Below are positions 9,031 to 18,122 of a stretch of 40,845 bases of DNA, piece by piece. The stretch's first letter is position 1; the number at the start of each line of letters is the position of its first letter. Below the pieces are notes generated by a model. It was not told the DNA's origin, ran no database searches, and saw only the letters and a list, made by a program, of their open reading frames with translations. A program made the position numbers and the translations under genes. Origin of the DNA: Deltaproteobacteria bacterium (lineage in GTDB: Bacteria > Desulfobacterota > Desulfobulbia > Desulfobulbales > Desulfocapsaceae); NCBI GenBank assembly GCA_024280265.1, contig JAJRQL010000183.1:1-40845 (forward strand). The letters are read 5' to 3'.

Positions 9031-10383
9031 ATGAGTAAGCTGGGGAAAATGATCCTGTTGCTGGGGTTGTGTATGGCTCCTGCAGGGGGATGGGCTTCGG
9101 GAGATATTTCCGGAGTACCGGAAGTCTGGACTGCGAGGAACAGTGTTGAGTTTTCACTTGCTCACAGTCCTGACAGCCGTGTTGCTCTACAACGTATAAA
9201 AATGGCGGAAGCTGCAGTGGCTCAGGCCCGGGTAGCGTATTATCCGCAGGTTGATTTGTCCGCTCAATATGGTCAAACTAATAACCCTATGTATTCGTTT
9301 GGGAATATCCTTAGTCTGGGGGCATTTGTACAGTCCATGGATTTTAATAATCCTGGTCGGACTGATGATCTTAACTTTCGGGCTGGGGTACAGTATCGTT
9401 TTTACAATGGTGGCAGGGATCGGGCTGCTGTTGAAGCGGCCGAGGCAGGTTTTGCCCAGTCTCAGATGGAACGTGAGGGGCTCAACTCCCGTCTCGCCTT
9501 TGAGGTCGTTCGAGCCTTCCAGGCCATTGTTCAGGCCAAGGAGATGTTGGAGGCAAGAAAGGCATCCAGTGCCGCCATTGATGCTTCACTGGCGGTGGCT
9601 CAGGCGCGTTTCGACGCAGGGGACCTCTTAAAGGCTGATCTTCTTTATCTTGAGGTGCAGCAATCCCGGGCCAGTGAAAATCTCATTTTAGCAGAACATC
9701 ATCTGGAACTCTCCAAAAAAATATTTTTGAACTTGCTTGGCCTTAAAGATGGTGAAGTTGTTATTGATTCAACAACGGATTGCGAAGAACAGATTCCAGG
9801 AGAAAGAACTTATTCCAGTCGTCCTGAGCTGAAAGGCCTGGCCCACGCTGAAGAGGCAGCCATCGCTGAACTTGAGGCAGCACGTGGTGGCAATCTGCCC
9901 ACTGTGGATGGTTTTGCTTCATACCAGTACGACAAGGGCTATGTTATTGACGGCAGCGGTGATTCATGGATGGCAGGGGTGAAGGTGAACTATCGCCTCT
10001 ATGAAGGGAACAATACCAGTGCCAATGTGGCAAAGGCAATGGCTGCCCTGGCGACCGTTCGTGCCCAGCGTACCAAATTGGAACTGGGGATGGATTTGGA
10101 GGTAAAACAGGCTGATCTCAGTTACCGCCAGGCTGTTGAGCGCCTGCAGGTAACAGAAAAAATGGTGGAGCAGGCAGAAGAAAGTGCCCGTCTCAGCCGG
10201 ACTCGTTTCAAAGAGGGAGTGATCCTTTCCTCCGATCTGATAGATGTTGAGATGCGTCTTACTGACGCCCTTGTGAGGCAGAGTGTGGCGCGGGCCAATA
10301 TCAAGGTGGCAAAGGCTGATTTAAGAAGAGCTATGGGATTACCGCAATTCGAAGGTATGATAAAAGAGAAGGTGGGTGAGTGA
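9031..10383 (+). CDS. TolC-family outer-membrane efflux protein
   Basis: Outer-membrane channel of a tripartite efflux system, 450 residues. A signal peptide (hydrophobic MILLLGLCMAPAGGWAS) precedes two repeats of the outer-membrane-factor fold: long alpha-helical stretches rich in Ala, Glu and Gln (for example AAVAQARVAYYPQVDL and RAFQAIVQAKEMLEARKAS), each followed by short beta segments. The ATG at 9031 is preferred over an in-frame TTG two codons earlier. Its stop overlaps the next gene by one base (TGATG), so all three efflux genes form one operon. Substrate unknown. Confidence 0.9.
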   Translation: MSKLGKMILLLGLCMAPAGGWASGDISGVPEVWTARNSVEFSLAHSPDSRVALQRIKMAEAAVAQARVAYYPQVDLSAQYGQTNNPMYSFGNILSLGAFVQSMDFNNPGRTDDLNFRAGVQYRFYNGGRDRAAVEAAEAGFAQSQMEREGLNSRLAFEVVRAFQAIVQAKEMLEARKASSAAIDASLAVAQARFDAGDLLKADLLYLEVQQSRASENLILAEHHLELSKKIFLNLLGLKDGEVVIDSTTDCEEQIPGERTYSSRPELKGLAHAEEAAIAELEAARGGNLPTVDGFASYQYDKGYVIDGSGDSWMAGVKVNYRLYEGNNTSANVAKAMAALATVRAQRTKLELGMDLEVKQADLSYRQAVERLQVTEKMVEQAEESARLSRTRFKEGVILSSDLIDVEMRLTDALVRQSVARANIKVAKADLRRAMGLPQFEGMIKEKVGE

Positions 10384-11429
10384 TGAACTGGAAGATGATA
10401 CTAACAGCAGTGCTGCTCATTGGTGGGGTTGCCATTTTTCCAGGATGTAAGGGGCAGGAGGAGCATCCAAGAGGGGAAGATCAGGTTTTACCTGCTGTTA
10501 CCGTAGCTGTTGAAGAGGTACGGGAGGAGGTGGCTCGTTCCCGGATAGAGGTTGTGGGAACTTTGGAAGCTGTGGAGCGAGCATCGATTTCAGCCAGGAT
10601 TTCTGGGCAGATCATTGAACTCCCTGTCGTACTGGGATCAAAAGTCAATTCAGGGGATATGCTTGTCAAGATCAGTGCCGGGGAGATATCAGCAAAGGTT
10701 TTACAGGCTGAGGCTCAGCTCTCTCAGGCTCGGCGAAATCTTGCCCGTGAGAAGAAGCTTTTGAAGCAGGGAGCATCCACCCAGGAGACTGTTAAAACAC
10801 TGACGGATGTGACCCGTATTGCTGAAGCTGCCTACGAAGAGGCACAGACCATGCTGGATTACACTATCATTGCCGCCCCTTTTTCAGGAACAGTTACCAG
10901 GAAAATTGCTAATATTGGCGATATGGCATCTCCAGGTATGGTTCTGCTTCAGATTGAAAATGGGGAAAATCTCCAAGTTCTTGCTCAGGTCCCAGAGGCA
11001 CTTCTGCTCAGTGTAGTTGTGGGTGACTCCCTGTCCATAGAGGTACCTTCGGCAAAACTTATTTTGATTGGAGAGGTGGCAGAGGTTGCACCTACTGCAG
11101 ATCCAATGTCCAGAACTGCTCCGGTGAAGATTGACATAGCTCCAGGAACAGATCTGCGGGTGGGCCAGTTTGCCCGAATCAGTATTGAAGGATCAGAAGA
11201 AACCACGTTGATGGTCAGTCGTTCTGCTCTGGTACTGAGGGGACAGATGGAGATGGTCTTTGTGGTTGATAAAGGGGGGAGGACAGCCAGGATGCGTCTT
11301 GTCCGTACCGGTGCTGCTTACGGGGATGAGGTTGAAATCGTTTCCGGTCTTGATCCTGGGGAGCTGGTTGTTGTTTCAAAAAGTGATAAGCTGCAGGATG
11401 GGCAACCATTGGATATCACGGTTCAATGA
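10383..11429 (+). CDS. RND efflux membrane-fusion (periplasmic adaptor) lipoprotein
   Basis: Periplasmic adaptor linking the RND pump to the TolC-like channel, 348 residues. The N-terminus is a lipoprotein signal with the lipidation Cys in FPGC. A biotinyl-lipoyl half ([23 protein letters not shown]), an alpha-helical hairpin ([23 protein letters not shown]), the second lipoyl half ([20 protein letters not shown]) and beta-barrel/membrane-proximal domains follow in the usual order. ATG at 10383 overlaps the upstream stop by one base, with AAGGTGGGTGAG as ribosome site; the end overlaps the pump gene as ATGA. Confidence 0.92.
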   Translation: MNWKMILTAVLLIGGVAIFPGCKGQEEHPRGEDQVLPAVTVAVEEVREEVARSRIEVVGTLEAVERASISARISGQIIELPVVLGSKVNSGDMLVKISAGEISAKVLQAEAQLSQARRNLAREKKLLKQGASTQETVKTLTDVTRIAEAAYEEAQTMLDYTIIAAPFSGTVTRKIANIGDMASPGMVLLQIENGENLQVLAQVPEALLLSVVVGDSLSIEVPSAKLILIGEVAEVAPTADPMSRTAPVKIDIAPGTDLRVGQFARISIEGSEETTLMVSRSALVLRGQMEMVFVVDKGGRTARMRLVRTGAAYGDEVEIVSGLDPGELVVVSKSDKLQDGQPLDITVQ

Positions 11430-14400
11430 AGATAGATAATTTCGAACATCCGGGTTTTGCCGGAAGGATGGCTGCGGCTTTTGTTGATTCCAAGCTCACA
11501 GCGGTCGGAATTATAGCCTCTATGCTCCTGGGGGTCATGGCAATTGTCATGTTGCCGCGTGAGGAAGAACCACAGATCAAAGTTCCCATGATTGATGTCA
11601 TGGTTTTCATGCCCGGGGCCACACCCAGGGAAGTAGAGACACGTGTTTCCATTCCCATGGAAAAACTGCTCTATGAGCTGCCCGGTGTTGAGTATATTTA
11701 TTCCACCTCAATGGCGGGACAGAGTCTGCTGGTGGTTCGTTTTTACGTCGGTGAAGACCTTGAGACTTCCATTGTTCGGCTTAATCAGAAGCTAGCCACC
11801 AATTTTGACCGCATTCCCCATGGGGTCTCTCCGCCCATTGTAAAACCACATATCATTGATGATGTCCCTATTCTGGCGCTCACCTTTCATTCCACTAAAT
11901 ACGATCATTTCACCCTGCGGCGCCTGGCAGCTGAGGTGGATGATGCTGTAAAAAGTATCCATAACGGGGCTGAAACTACCCTTATTGGTGGAACCCGAAG
12001 ACAGGTTCGTATCCAGTTTGATCCCCTTCTTCTCAGCTCCAGGAATCTCACAGTTGCTGAGCTGATACCGGCACTGAAACAGGCAAATCACCAGAATTAC
12101 AGCGGTAAAGTTAAGGTGATGAATCAGGAAATTCTGCTTCAGACAGGAACATTCCTCAAGGACAGTAAGGAGATCGGACGTATTGTGGTGGGTGTCTATG
12201 GTGGTAGCCCCGTGTATCTTGATGAGGTGGCAACTATCATTGACGGTCCGGCGGAACCGGATAATTATGTCCTTTTCGGGACTGTGACAGGACATACTGA
12301 AGAGGCAGCAGTTACGCTTTCCATAGCAAAACGACCAGGATCCAATGCAGTGGGAGTGGTGGATGAAGTCCTGGAAAAGGTGGAGGCACTGAAGGGAACT
12401 CTTATTCCAAATGATATTTCCGTTACTGTAACCAGAAACTATGGCGAGACGGCAGCAGAAAAATCAAATGAACTCCTGCTCCATATGGGGATAGCAGTAT
12501 TTGGAGTGGCAATACTGATTTTATTCTTTCTTGGTTGGCGTGAGTCCACAGTGGTGATGCTTGCTATTCCATCCACTTTGGCACTGACTTTAATGGTGTT
12601 CTACCTTTATGGCTACACCCTGAACCGGATCACTCTTTTTGCCCTGATTTTCTCCATTGGAATTCTGGTGGATGATGCCATTGTGGTGGTTGAGAACATT
12701 GTCCGCCACATCCGTCTTCCCGGAAGTAAGGATAAGTCCATGGTCACCATTGCGGTAGAGGCTGTGATTGAGGTTGGGAATCCCACCATCCTGGCAACCT
12801 GGGCTGTTATTGCGGCTATTCTCCCCATGGCCTTTGTGGGTGGACTTATGGGACCTTATATGCGCCCCATACCTATCGGGGCATCGGCTGCCATGATTTT
12901 TTCCGTGATCATCGCTTTCACGGTTACCCCGTGGGCGTCAGTTCGGTTATTACGAAAAAAATGCAGCCCGTCAGAGTGTGCAGTTGAAGGTGAAGGTTTT
13001 GATGAAGATCATGCTCCCGATGATTTGTTCACCCGCCTCTATCATCGGATTATGGAACCTCTACTGGCAAGCGGATTTGCCCGTTTTATCTTTTTTGTGA
13101 CCATTATAGTCTTGTTGCTCGGAGCCTGCTCCATGGTTTATTTTGGGCTGGTAAAGGTGAAGATGCTGCCCTTTGACAACAAGAGCGAATTTCAGGTTAT
13201 CCTTGATATGCCTGAGGGATCAACCCTTGAGCAGACAAGTCGGGTGGCCCTTGAGATGGCTGAGGTTATCAAGAACGATCCGGCGGTGGTGAATTATCAA
13301 GTCTATGCCGGTATCGCCTCGCCCTACAATTTTAACGGACTTGTCCGGCATTATTTCATGCGTCAGGGTCCGACGGTTGCAGATATTCAGGTGAACCTCC
13401 TGCCAAAAGAAGAGAGAAGCCTGAAGAGTCATGATATTGCAGTTCGGGTTCGACCAGCAATCGCAGTCATTGCTGAAAAATATGGTGCAGCTGTTGCTGT
13501 GGCCGAAGTACCCCCAGGCCCGCCCGTTCTCCAGACCCTTGTGGCTGAAATTTACGGTCCCAGTGATGTAGATCGGGTCAAGCTGGCCGGTGCGGTAAAA
13601 GATATTTTTGAATCCACGGAAGGAGTTGTGGATGTGGATTGGTACCGCGAGGCAGATCGCAGCCGTCTGGTACTCACCGTTGACAAGGAAAAGGCTGCGT
13701 TGAATCATATCTCAGCTGGAGAAATTACCCGTGCTGTGAAGATAGGAATGCAGGGTATGTCCATCGATATTTTTCACCAACCGGAAGATAAGGAAGCGGT
13801 GAACATCATCCTTGAAATGCCGCGTTCCATGCGGGTTTCCATAGATGCGATACTCAGTATCGGGATGCGGTCAGTTATGAATCCAACAGGCCCCCTGGTT
13901 CCTCTCCGGGAGCTGGTTAAAGTAGATGAAGTTCCGGTGGAGCAGCCAATTTATCGCAAGAATCTCAAACCTGTTATTTATGTGACGGGTGATGTGGCGG
14001 GTGCAGTGGAGAGTCCGGTATATGCCATTTTTGATATGAACGAAAAACTGGCGGAACTGAACCCTGCAGACTTTGGTGGTTCTGGTGAAAATGTGAAGAT
14101 TTTTAATCTGAATCAGCCATTTACCAATGCTGAACCGTCAATGAAGTGGGATGGTGAATGGCATATTACTCTGGAAGTATTTCGTGATCTTGGTCTGGCT
14201 TTCTGTGTGGTGATGGTCCTAATCTATATGCTTATGGTTGGCTGGTTCAAGGACTACTTTACTCCCCTGGTGGTGATGGCAGCTATTCCGTTTTCGCTCA
14301 TTGGGGTACTTCCTGCCCACTGGGGGTTTGGGGCCTTTTTTACAGCAACCTCCATGATCGGGTTTATGGCAGGTGCGGGGATTGTGGTTCGTAACTCTAT

Positions 14401-14683
14401 TATTCTTGTGGATTTTATAGAGCTTCGCATAAGTCATGGCCTTCCCCTTGCAGAAGCTGTAGTGGAGGCAGGTGCAGTACGTTTTCGGCCCATGCTTCTC
14501 ACCGCTCTTGCGGTGATGGTCGGGGCATCTGTGATCCTTGCCGACCCTATATTCCAGGGCCTGGCGATTTCACTGATGTTTGGGGAAATAGCATCCCTGC
14601 TGGTGAGTCGTATGGCGGTACCTGTGCTCTACTATATGTTGAAAAAACGTGGAGAGCCAAAACAGATTGAGATGACATCCTGA
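11426..14683 (+). CDS. RND-family efflux pump, inner-membrane subunit
   Basis: Proton-driven pump of 1085 residues with the AcrB-type duplicated layout: one N-terminal membrane helix, a large periplasmic loop, helices 2-6, a second periplasmic loop and helices 8-12. The helix-4 proton relay is intact as D416-D417 in [13 protein letters not shown]. The position equivalent to AcrB Lys940 is R989 in [13 protein letters not shown]. The periplasmic start [19 protein letters not shown] is typical of the COG0841 branch whose members are spread between drug and unknown-substrate exporters. It overlaps the adaptor gene by four bases. Substrate cannot be inferred; no regulator is adjacent. Confidence 0.93.
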   Translation: MKIDNFEHPGFAGRMAAAFVDSKLTAVGIIASMLLGVMAIVMLPREEEPQIKVPMIDVMVFMPGATPREVETRVSIPMEKLLYELPGVEYIYSTSMAGQSLLVVRFYVGEDLETSIVRLNQKLATNFDRIPHGVSPPIVKPHIIDDVPILALTFHSTKYDHFTLRRLAAEVDDAVKSIHNGAETTLIGGTRRQVRIQFDPLLLSSRNLTVAELIPALKQANHQNYSGKVKVMNQEILLQTGTFLKDSKEIGRIVVGVYGGSPVYLDEVATIIDGPAEPDNYVLFGTVTGHTEEAAVTLSIAKRPGSNAVGVVDEVLEKVEALKGTLIPNDISVTVTRNYGETAAEKSNELLLHMGIAVFGVAILILFFLGWRESTVVMLAIPSTLALTLMVFYLYGYTLNRITLFALIFSIGILVDDAIVVVENIVRHIRLPGSKDKSMVTIAVEAVIEVGNPTILATWAVIAAILPMAFVGGLMGPYMRPIPIGASAAMIFSVIIAFTVTPWASVRLLRKKCSPSECAVEGEGFDEDHAPDDLFTRLYHRIMEPLLASGFARFIFFVTIIVLLLGACSMVYFGLVKVKMLPFDNKSEFQVILDMPEGSTLEQTSRVALEMAEVIKNDPAVVNYQVYAGIASPYNFNGLVRHYFMRQGPTVADIQVNLLPKEERSLKSHDIAVRVRPAIAVIAEKYGAAVAVAEVPPGPPVLQTLVAEIYGPSDVDRVKLAGAVKDIFESTEGVVDVDWYREADRSRLVLTVDKEKAALNHISAGEITRAVKIGMQGMSIDIFHQPEDKEAVNIILEMPRSMRVSIDAILSIGMRSVMNPTGPLVPLRELVKVDEVPVEQPIYRKNLKPVIYVTGDVAGAVESPVYAIFDMNEKLAELNPADFGGSGENVKIFNLNQPFTNAEPSMKWDGEWHITLEVFRDLGLAFCVVMVLIYMLMVGWFKDYFTPLVVMAAIPFSLIGVLPAHWGFGAFFTATSMIGFMAGAGIVVRNSIILVDFIELRISHGLPLAEAVVEAGAVRFRPMLLTALAVMVGASVILADPIFQGLAISLMFGEIASLLVSRMAVPVLYYMLKKRGEPKQIEMTS

Positions 14684-14805
14684 TCTGCACCACAGGAATT
14701 ATCAGGAATCCTGAAAGGACAATAACGTATAGTGGGGGGATTGCTGGATGGTCTCCAACGACCAGTTGAGGTGGCTTTAGCCAGAAAATTCCCCCCCAAA
14801 AAGTG

Positions 14806-14835
14806 TTGACAAAACCAGAGCAAGTTGGTTATGTA
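14806..14835 (+). promoter_or_regulatory. Candidate promoter with overlapping dyad
   Basis: A perfect TTGACA at 14806-14811 is followed after 17-18 bases by a weak -10 (TTATGT or TATGTA). An imperfect dyad AGTTG-GT-TATG / CATA-CAACT spans 14823-14847 across the -10, as an operator would. It lies in the 366-base gap before the sensor gene, about 240 bases upstream of its start. Confidence 0.4.
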
Positions 14836-14895
14836 TAGTCATACAACTGGCTAACTGTTTGATCTAGCGGGTGTAGTTTTTGTTATTTGTATGTC

Positions 14896-14930
14896 GAATG
14901 TTCTGTTTTGCATCGAAAAACATTCTTTTT
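14896..14930 (+). terminator. Terminator-like hairpin in the leader of the sensor gene
   Basis: GAATGT pairs with ACATTC, with an inner TTTT/AAAA pairing and a bulge, and is followed directly by a T-run (14926-14930). Together with the TTGACA promoter it would define a transcript of roughly 90 bases, either a small RNA or an attenuated leader. The rest of this 366-base gap shows nothing else recognisable. Confidence 0.4.
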
Positions 14931-15049
14931 ATTTCTCAATTAACCAGAAACAAAAGAAGTGATGTTCTAATCGTTACATCTGTTACCAGATTGGTTTGTC
15001 CCACAATGTGATACTGTTTGTGGGTTGTAATTACGCAAGTGGAGGATAA

Positions 15050-16198
15050 ATGCTTTCGATTAAAGTGAAGTTAACCATAGCATTATTACTAATGTCTCTT
15101 GTCCCCTTGTCAACCATGGGGATGATTAATTATGTAAAAACGACTGAAGTGTTCGCAAACTCTATTCAACGCTTTCTGCTTGATATCGCGAGGTCAAGAG
15201 AGTCAATACTTGAAAATTATATATATACGACAGAATCTTCAGCAAAAGCCATATCGGATACTGACGTATTTCAAAAATATATATCTTTTCCCAACGTAAG
15301 GGCACTTTCCACGAGTGAGCTGGTGGAATACAAAAAACTTGAATCTCAGGTTGAGAATCTTCTGTACAGTTTTCAGAAAACGCACTGGGGAAAGTATCAT
15401 CATATATTTTTAATCAATAAGTCTCGACAGATATCAGTCAGTCCAAACCACGGAGATGAATTGAAGGGCTCACCTTCTTCTCATTTGATGGAAGATACTT
15501 CGAAAAACAAGTGGGTTGCCAAGGCTTTTGAAGAAGGAGTGACGACGGTATCTGATTTTTCAAGCTGGGTTGAATCTGATCATAACCATCAGATGTTGTT
15601 TTTTCCGGTGAAAGATTCTACTGGAGTGACTCAGGCTGTAATCGGTTTTGAACTTCAAATCCCCTATGAGCAGGAACTGCTTTCAAAAGATTTGAAACTA
15701 GGAGAAACCGGCCGTATCTTCCTTACAACTGTTGACGGGGAGCCCATTGTTTATAAAGTAGCTGAAAGCAAGGTAATGCTTGATGTAGTGGGCATCAGAG
15801 AGGCGAATAGTGAGGGTTTTTCTACTGCTGTAAGGGAAAACTCAGCAGGGGTGGAAGTCATCGATCTGTACCTCAAGCACAAAAAATACCCCTGGATACT
15901 TGTGGCTGAGATTGAGGTCAATGAGGCCTACCGAGATCTCAAAGTGATTCAAACCAGCATGACAATTCTTTCACTTGTGACGCTTCTGTTTGCGATTCTT
16001 TTTGCCATACTTCTGTCAAATCTGATCGTAAAACCCATTAAACACCTCACCAACCAGATTGAAGAGGTGAGTATGGGAAATCTGGACATCAAGATTGATG
16101 GTATGGAACGAAAAGATGAGATCGGGAAGCTGGTTCGTTCTTTTAACAGAACCATAACCAGCCTCAAAATGATGATGAAAAACTATAAAAGCAGTTAG
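15050..16198 (+). CDS. Membrane sensor with extracytoplasmic Cache domain and C-terminal HAMP, no output domain
   Basis: A 382-residue membrane protein. Residues 8-28 are a first membrane helix. About 30-295 form a periplasmic dCache-like ligand-binding region (SRESILENYIYTTESSAKAIS, GRIFLTTVDGEPI). A second helix at about 300-322 (TILSLVTLLFAILFAILLSN) leads into a HAMP domain LIVKPIKHLTNQIEEVSMGNLDI...DEIGKLVRSFNRT. The protein ends about 12 residues after HAMP at a normal stop, with no kinase, cyclase, GGDEF or MCP module. The start is firm: GGAGG lies six bases upstream. It may act through a separate partner, or its output domain may have been lost. The next gene is convergent, so no downstream fragment of an output domain is present. 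Confidence 0.85.
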   Translation: MLSIKVKLTIALLLMSLVPLSTMGMINYVKTTEVFANSIQRFLLDIARSRESILENYIYTTESSAKAISDTDVFQKYISFPNVRALSTSELVEYKKLESQVENLLYSFQKTHWGKYHHIFLINKSRQISVSPNHGDELKGSPSSHLMEDTSKNKWVAKAFEEGVTTVSDFSSWVESDHNHQMLFFPVKDSTGVTQAVIGFELQIPYEQELLSKDLKLGETGRIFLTTVDGEPIVYKVAESKVMLDVVGIREANSEGFSTAVRENSAGVEVIDLYLKHKKYPWILVAEIEVNEAYRDLKVIQTSMTILSLVTLLFAILFAILLSNLIVKPIKHLTNQIEEVSMGNLDIKIDGMERKDEIGKLVRSFNRTITSLKMMMKNYKSS

Positions 16199-16227
16199 TT
16201 CGAGTCATGCATAAAACTGTTATTGGG

Positions 16228-16279
16228 CAAGGAATGGATTGGTAGTCGGTTATTCATAGCAGACACAATCCATTCTTTG
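16228..16279. repeat. 14-bp hairpin between convergent genes
   Basis: CAAGGAATGGATTG pairs with CAATCCATTCTTTG (one G-T wobble) around a 24-base loop. It sits between the convergent sensor and permease genes and probably acts as a shared 3' end, although neither side has a long T-run. Confidence 0.5.
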
Positions 16280-16293
16280 TGCTGAGTATCTCT

Positions 16294-17379
16294 TTAAAAG
16301 AGTATATTGAAAAGGTATCCTGTGAAGAGAATACCACTTCCAACAACAGTTATGAAAACTGCAATCAAGCGGGGTTTAAGAACCTTACGTAGGATCACCA
16401 TTTCCGGCAGTGACAGGGCTATCACACTCATCATAAAGGCGAGGACTGTTCCCAGGGCTGCACCTTTACCAAGTAGAGCCTCAACCACAGGAACGATACC
16501 TGCGGCATTTGAATACATTGGAATTCCAACAAGAACCGCTGCTGGTACTGACCACCATGTATCTTTTCCCATTACCTTTGCCATGAAATCTTCCGGGATA
16601 TAACCGTGTATGAATGCACCAACTGCAATACCTGCCAGGACATAGAGCCAGACCTTTCCAATAACTTCCCGAACCGCGTCTTTGCCACGTGTTATCCTGT
16701 CAGACCAGCTAAGTTTTTCCTCAATGATCAATGCTTCTGCAGTACGCATTTCCTGTACCCATTCTTCGATCCAGTGTTCGAGCTCGAGTCGGCCAATGAT
16801 CCACCCTGAGATAATGGCAATCAACAGTCCGCTGGTGAGGTAGATTACAGCAACTTTCCATCCCAGTAATCCATAAAGAAGAATCAGCGCTATTTCATTT
16901 ACCATCGGCGCAGCAATGAGAAAGGAAAATGTTACCCCAAGGGGGATTCCTGCCTGAACAAAACCGAGGAAAAGCGGGACTGCGGAACAAGAACAGAAGG
17001 GGGTCACGATTCCAAGAAGGGCAGCCATGACATTTCCGGCAGATTCCCGTTTTCCTGCAAGATATCTACGAGTACGCTCCTGGGTAAAAAATGAGCGGAT
17101 CATACCGATGATAAAGACGATGAGGGTGAGTAACATCATAACCTTTGGGGCATCGTAGATAAAAAACTGCACAGCATCACCAAGGTGGCTTCCTTCTGAA
17201 AGACCAAAAAGGGTGTAGGAAGCAAAGTGAGAAAAGGGCAGGAGTTGTCTGTAAATCAGGTACCAGAGGATCAGTCCCAGCAGGGCAAGGGCAACCTGAC
17301 CTGGAGTTACTTTCCTGTTTCCTGTTTGTGGAGTTCTGGAGCAGCAGGTGTTTACTGAAAGGTTGGGAAGAGGTTTCAT
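16294..17379 (-). CDS. ArsP/UPF0718-type permease, probable (organo)arsenical or metal efflux
   Basis: Inner-membrane permease of 361 residues with about eight to ten hydrophobic helices. The family core is VTPFCSCSAVPLFLGFVQAGIPLG followed by LIAAPMVNEIALILLYG, with the conserved Cys-Ser-Cys-Ser that defines the DUF318/UPF0718 group. A second copy-like segment, PAAVLVGIPMYSNAAGIVPV, lies near the C-terminus. Characterised relatives include ArsP (trivalent organoarsenical efflux), but other members handle copper or zinc or are uncharacterised. It starts 14 bases after the arsR-type gene on the same strand, so the two form one operon. The N-terminal NTCCSRT adds two vicinal Cys that could bind thiophilic metals. 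Substrate is inferred from context. Confidence 0.85.
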   Translation of the reverse strand: MKPLPNLSVNTCCSRTPQTGNRKVTPGQVALALLGLILWYLIYRQLLPFSHFASYTLFGLSEGSHLGDAVQFFIYDAPKVMMLLTLIVFIIGMIRSFFTQERTRRYLAGKRESAGNVMAALLGIVTPFCSCSAVPLFLGFVQAGIPLGVTFSFLIAAPMVNEIALILLYGLLGWKVAVIYLTSGLLIAIISGWIIGRLELEHWIEEWVQEMRTAEALIIEEKLSWSDRITRGKDAVREVIGKVWLYVLAGIAVGAFIHGYIPEDFMAKVMGKDTWWSVPAAVLVGIPMYSNAAGIVPVVEALLGKGAALGTVLAFMMSVIALSLPEMVILRKVLKPRLIAVFITVVGSGILFTGYLFNILF

Positions 17380-17393
17380 AGTGCTATTCTCGT

Positions 17394-17741
17394 TTATTGA
17401 TTACAGTTGCGTTCCCTGATAATATCGGGAGTAGTTTCCAGCATCTTCTTAAGAACAGGGTCGTCGGACAGCCAGTCGGTGAGATTTGCAAGCATTGTTT
17501 GGGCGTATACTGATTCGTTACCATCGCTGAGCTGGTAGATGATCCAAGACCCCTGTTTCCTGTAATGTATAAGTCCTGCTTCTTCGAGGAGTTTCAGATG
17601 TTTGGAAACAGTTGACTGGGCAAGTCCGATCAGGGGTTGTAACTCACAGACACAGAGTTCTTGCTGGTGTTGCAGCAGTTTGAGAATACGGACCCGGTTA
17701 GGATCAGACAGTGCCTTCATCACTCGAATAAATGCTTTCAT
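17394..17741 (-). CDS. arsR: ArsR/SmtB-family metalloregulatory repressor
   Basis: Winged-helix repressor of 115 residues. VMKALSDPNRVRILKLLQ opens the domain. ELCVCEL carries the Cys-x-Cys that in ArsR proteins binds As(III), placed in the helix before the recognition element LAQSTVSKHLKLLEEAGLI, and the wing is YRKQGSWIIYQLS. The ATG at 17741 is preferred; 38 further upstream codons are open but would run through the promoter. It is first in a two-gene operon with the ArsP-like permease, and by analogy would repress it until metalloid binds. Arsenic specificity is likely but not proven. Confidence 0.9.
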   Translation of the reverse strand: MKAFIRVMKALSDPNRVRILKLLQHQQELCVCELQPLIGLAQSTVSKHLKLLEEAGLIHYRKQGSWIIYQLSDGNESVYAQTMLANLTDWLSDDPVLKKMLETTPDIIRERNCNQ

Positions 17742-17785
17742 TGGAGACCTTGTTATAATGGATAGTGGTATTGCTATATGGCGAT

Positions 17786-17813
17786 ATGGTAATGTCCTGT
17801 TTTGGAAAGTCAA
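17786..17813 (-). promoter_or_regulatory. Promoter of the arsR-permease operon with operator-like AT dyad
   Basis: On the minus strand TTGACT is followed after 16 bases by TACCAT, then a direct repeat CCATAT-CG-CCATAT running over the -10 and start region. This is where an ArsR-type repressor would be expected to bind. The ATG of arsR is about 45 bases downstream. Confidence 0.55.
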
Positions 17814-18122
17814 GGAAAATGGTGAATTATGGGGAAAATAGTTTGTTATTGTCACAATTATTCAGTGGACGATCTGGAGAGTGATCTGCTCCAGCATGGG
17901 CGATCCACCATATTGGTAAGGATTGTTGTATTGGCAGGGAAAGGTAAGTGTGATTGTAGACACAATAATCCCAAAGGCAGGTGATGCCTGGATGATGTTC
18001 GCAGGGTTGTGAACATCAGGTTACTGTTGATGGGGTAGAAAGTTGTTGGGTAAATTGCGCTTTTATACGATCAGCGGGATCTCCTATTGTGCATTTCAGT
18101 AAACAGCATTACCTTTGTCTTC
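17814..18122. other. Divergent intergenic region with several short dyads
   Basis: This region separates arsR from rlmKL. It contains three inverted repeats: ATTGT-C-ACAAT (17848-17858), ATTGT-AGAC-ACAAT (17953-17966), and GATGTTC/GAACATC around a 10-base loop (17994-18017). No gene is seen, and none of the dyads matches a regulator site I can name with confidence. Confidence 0.4.
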
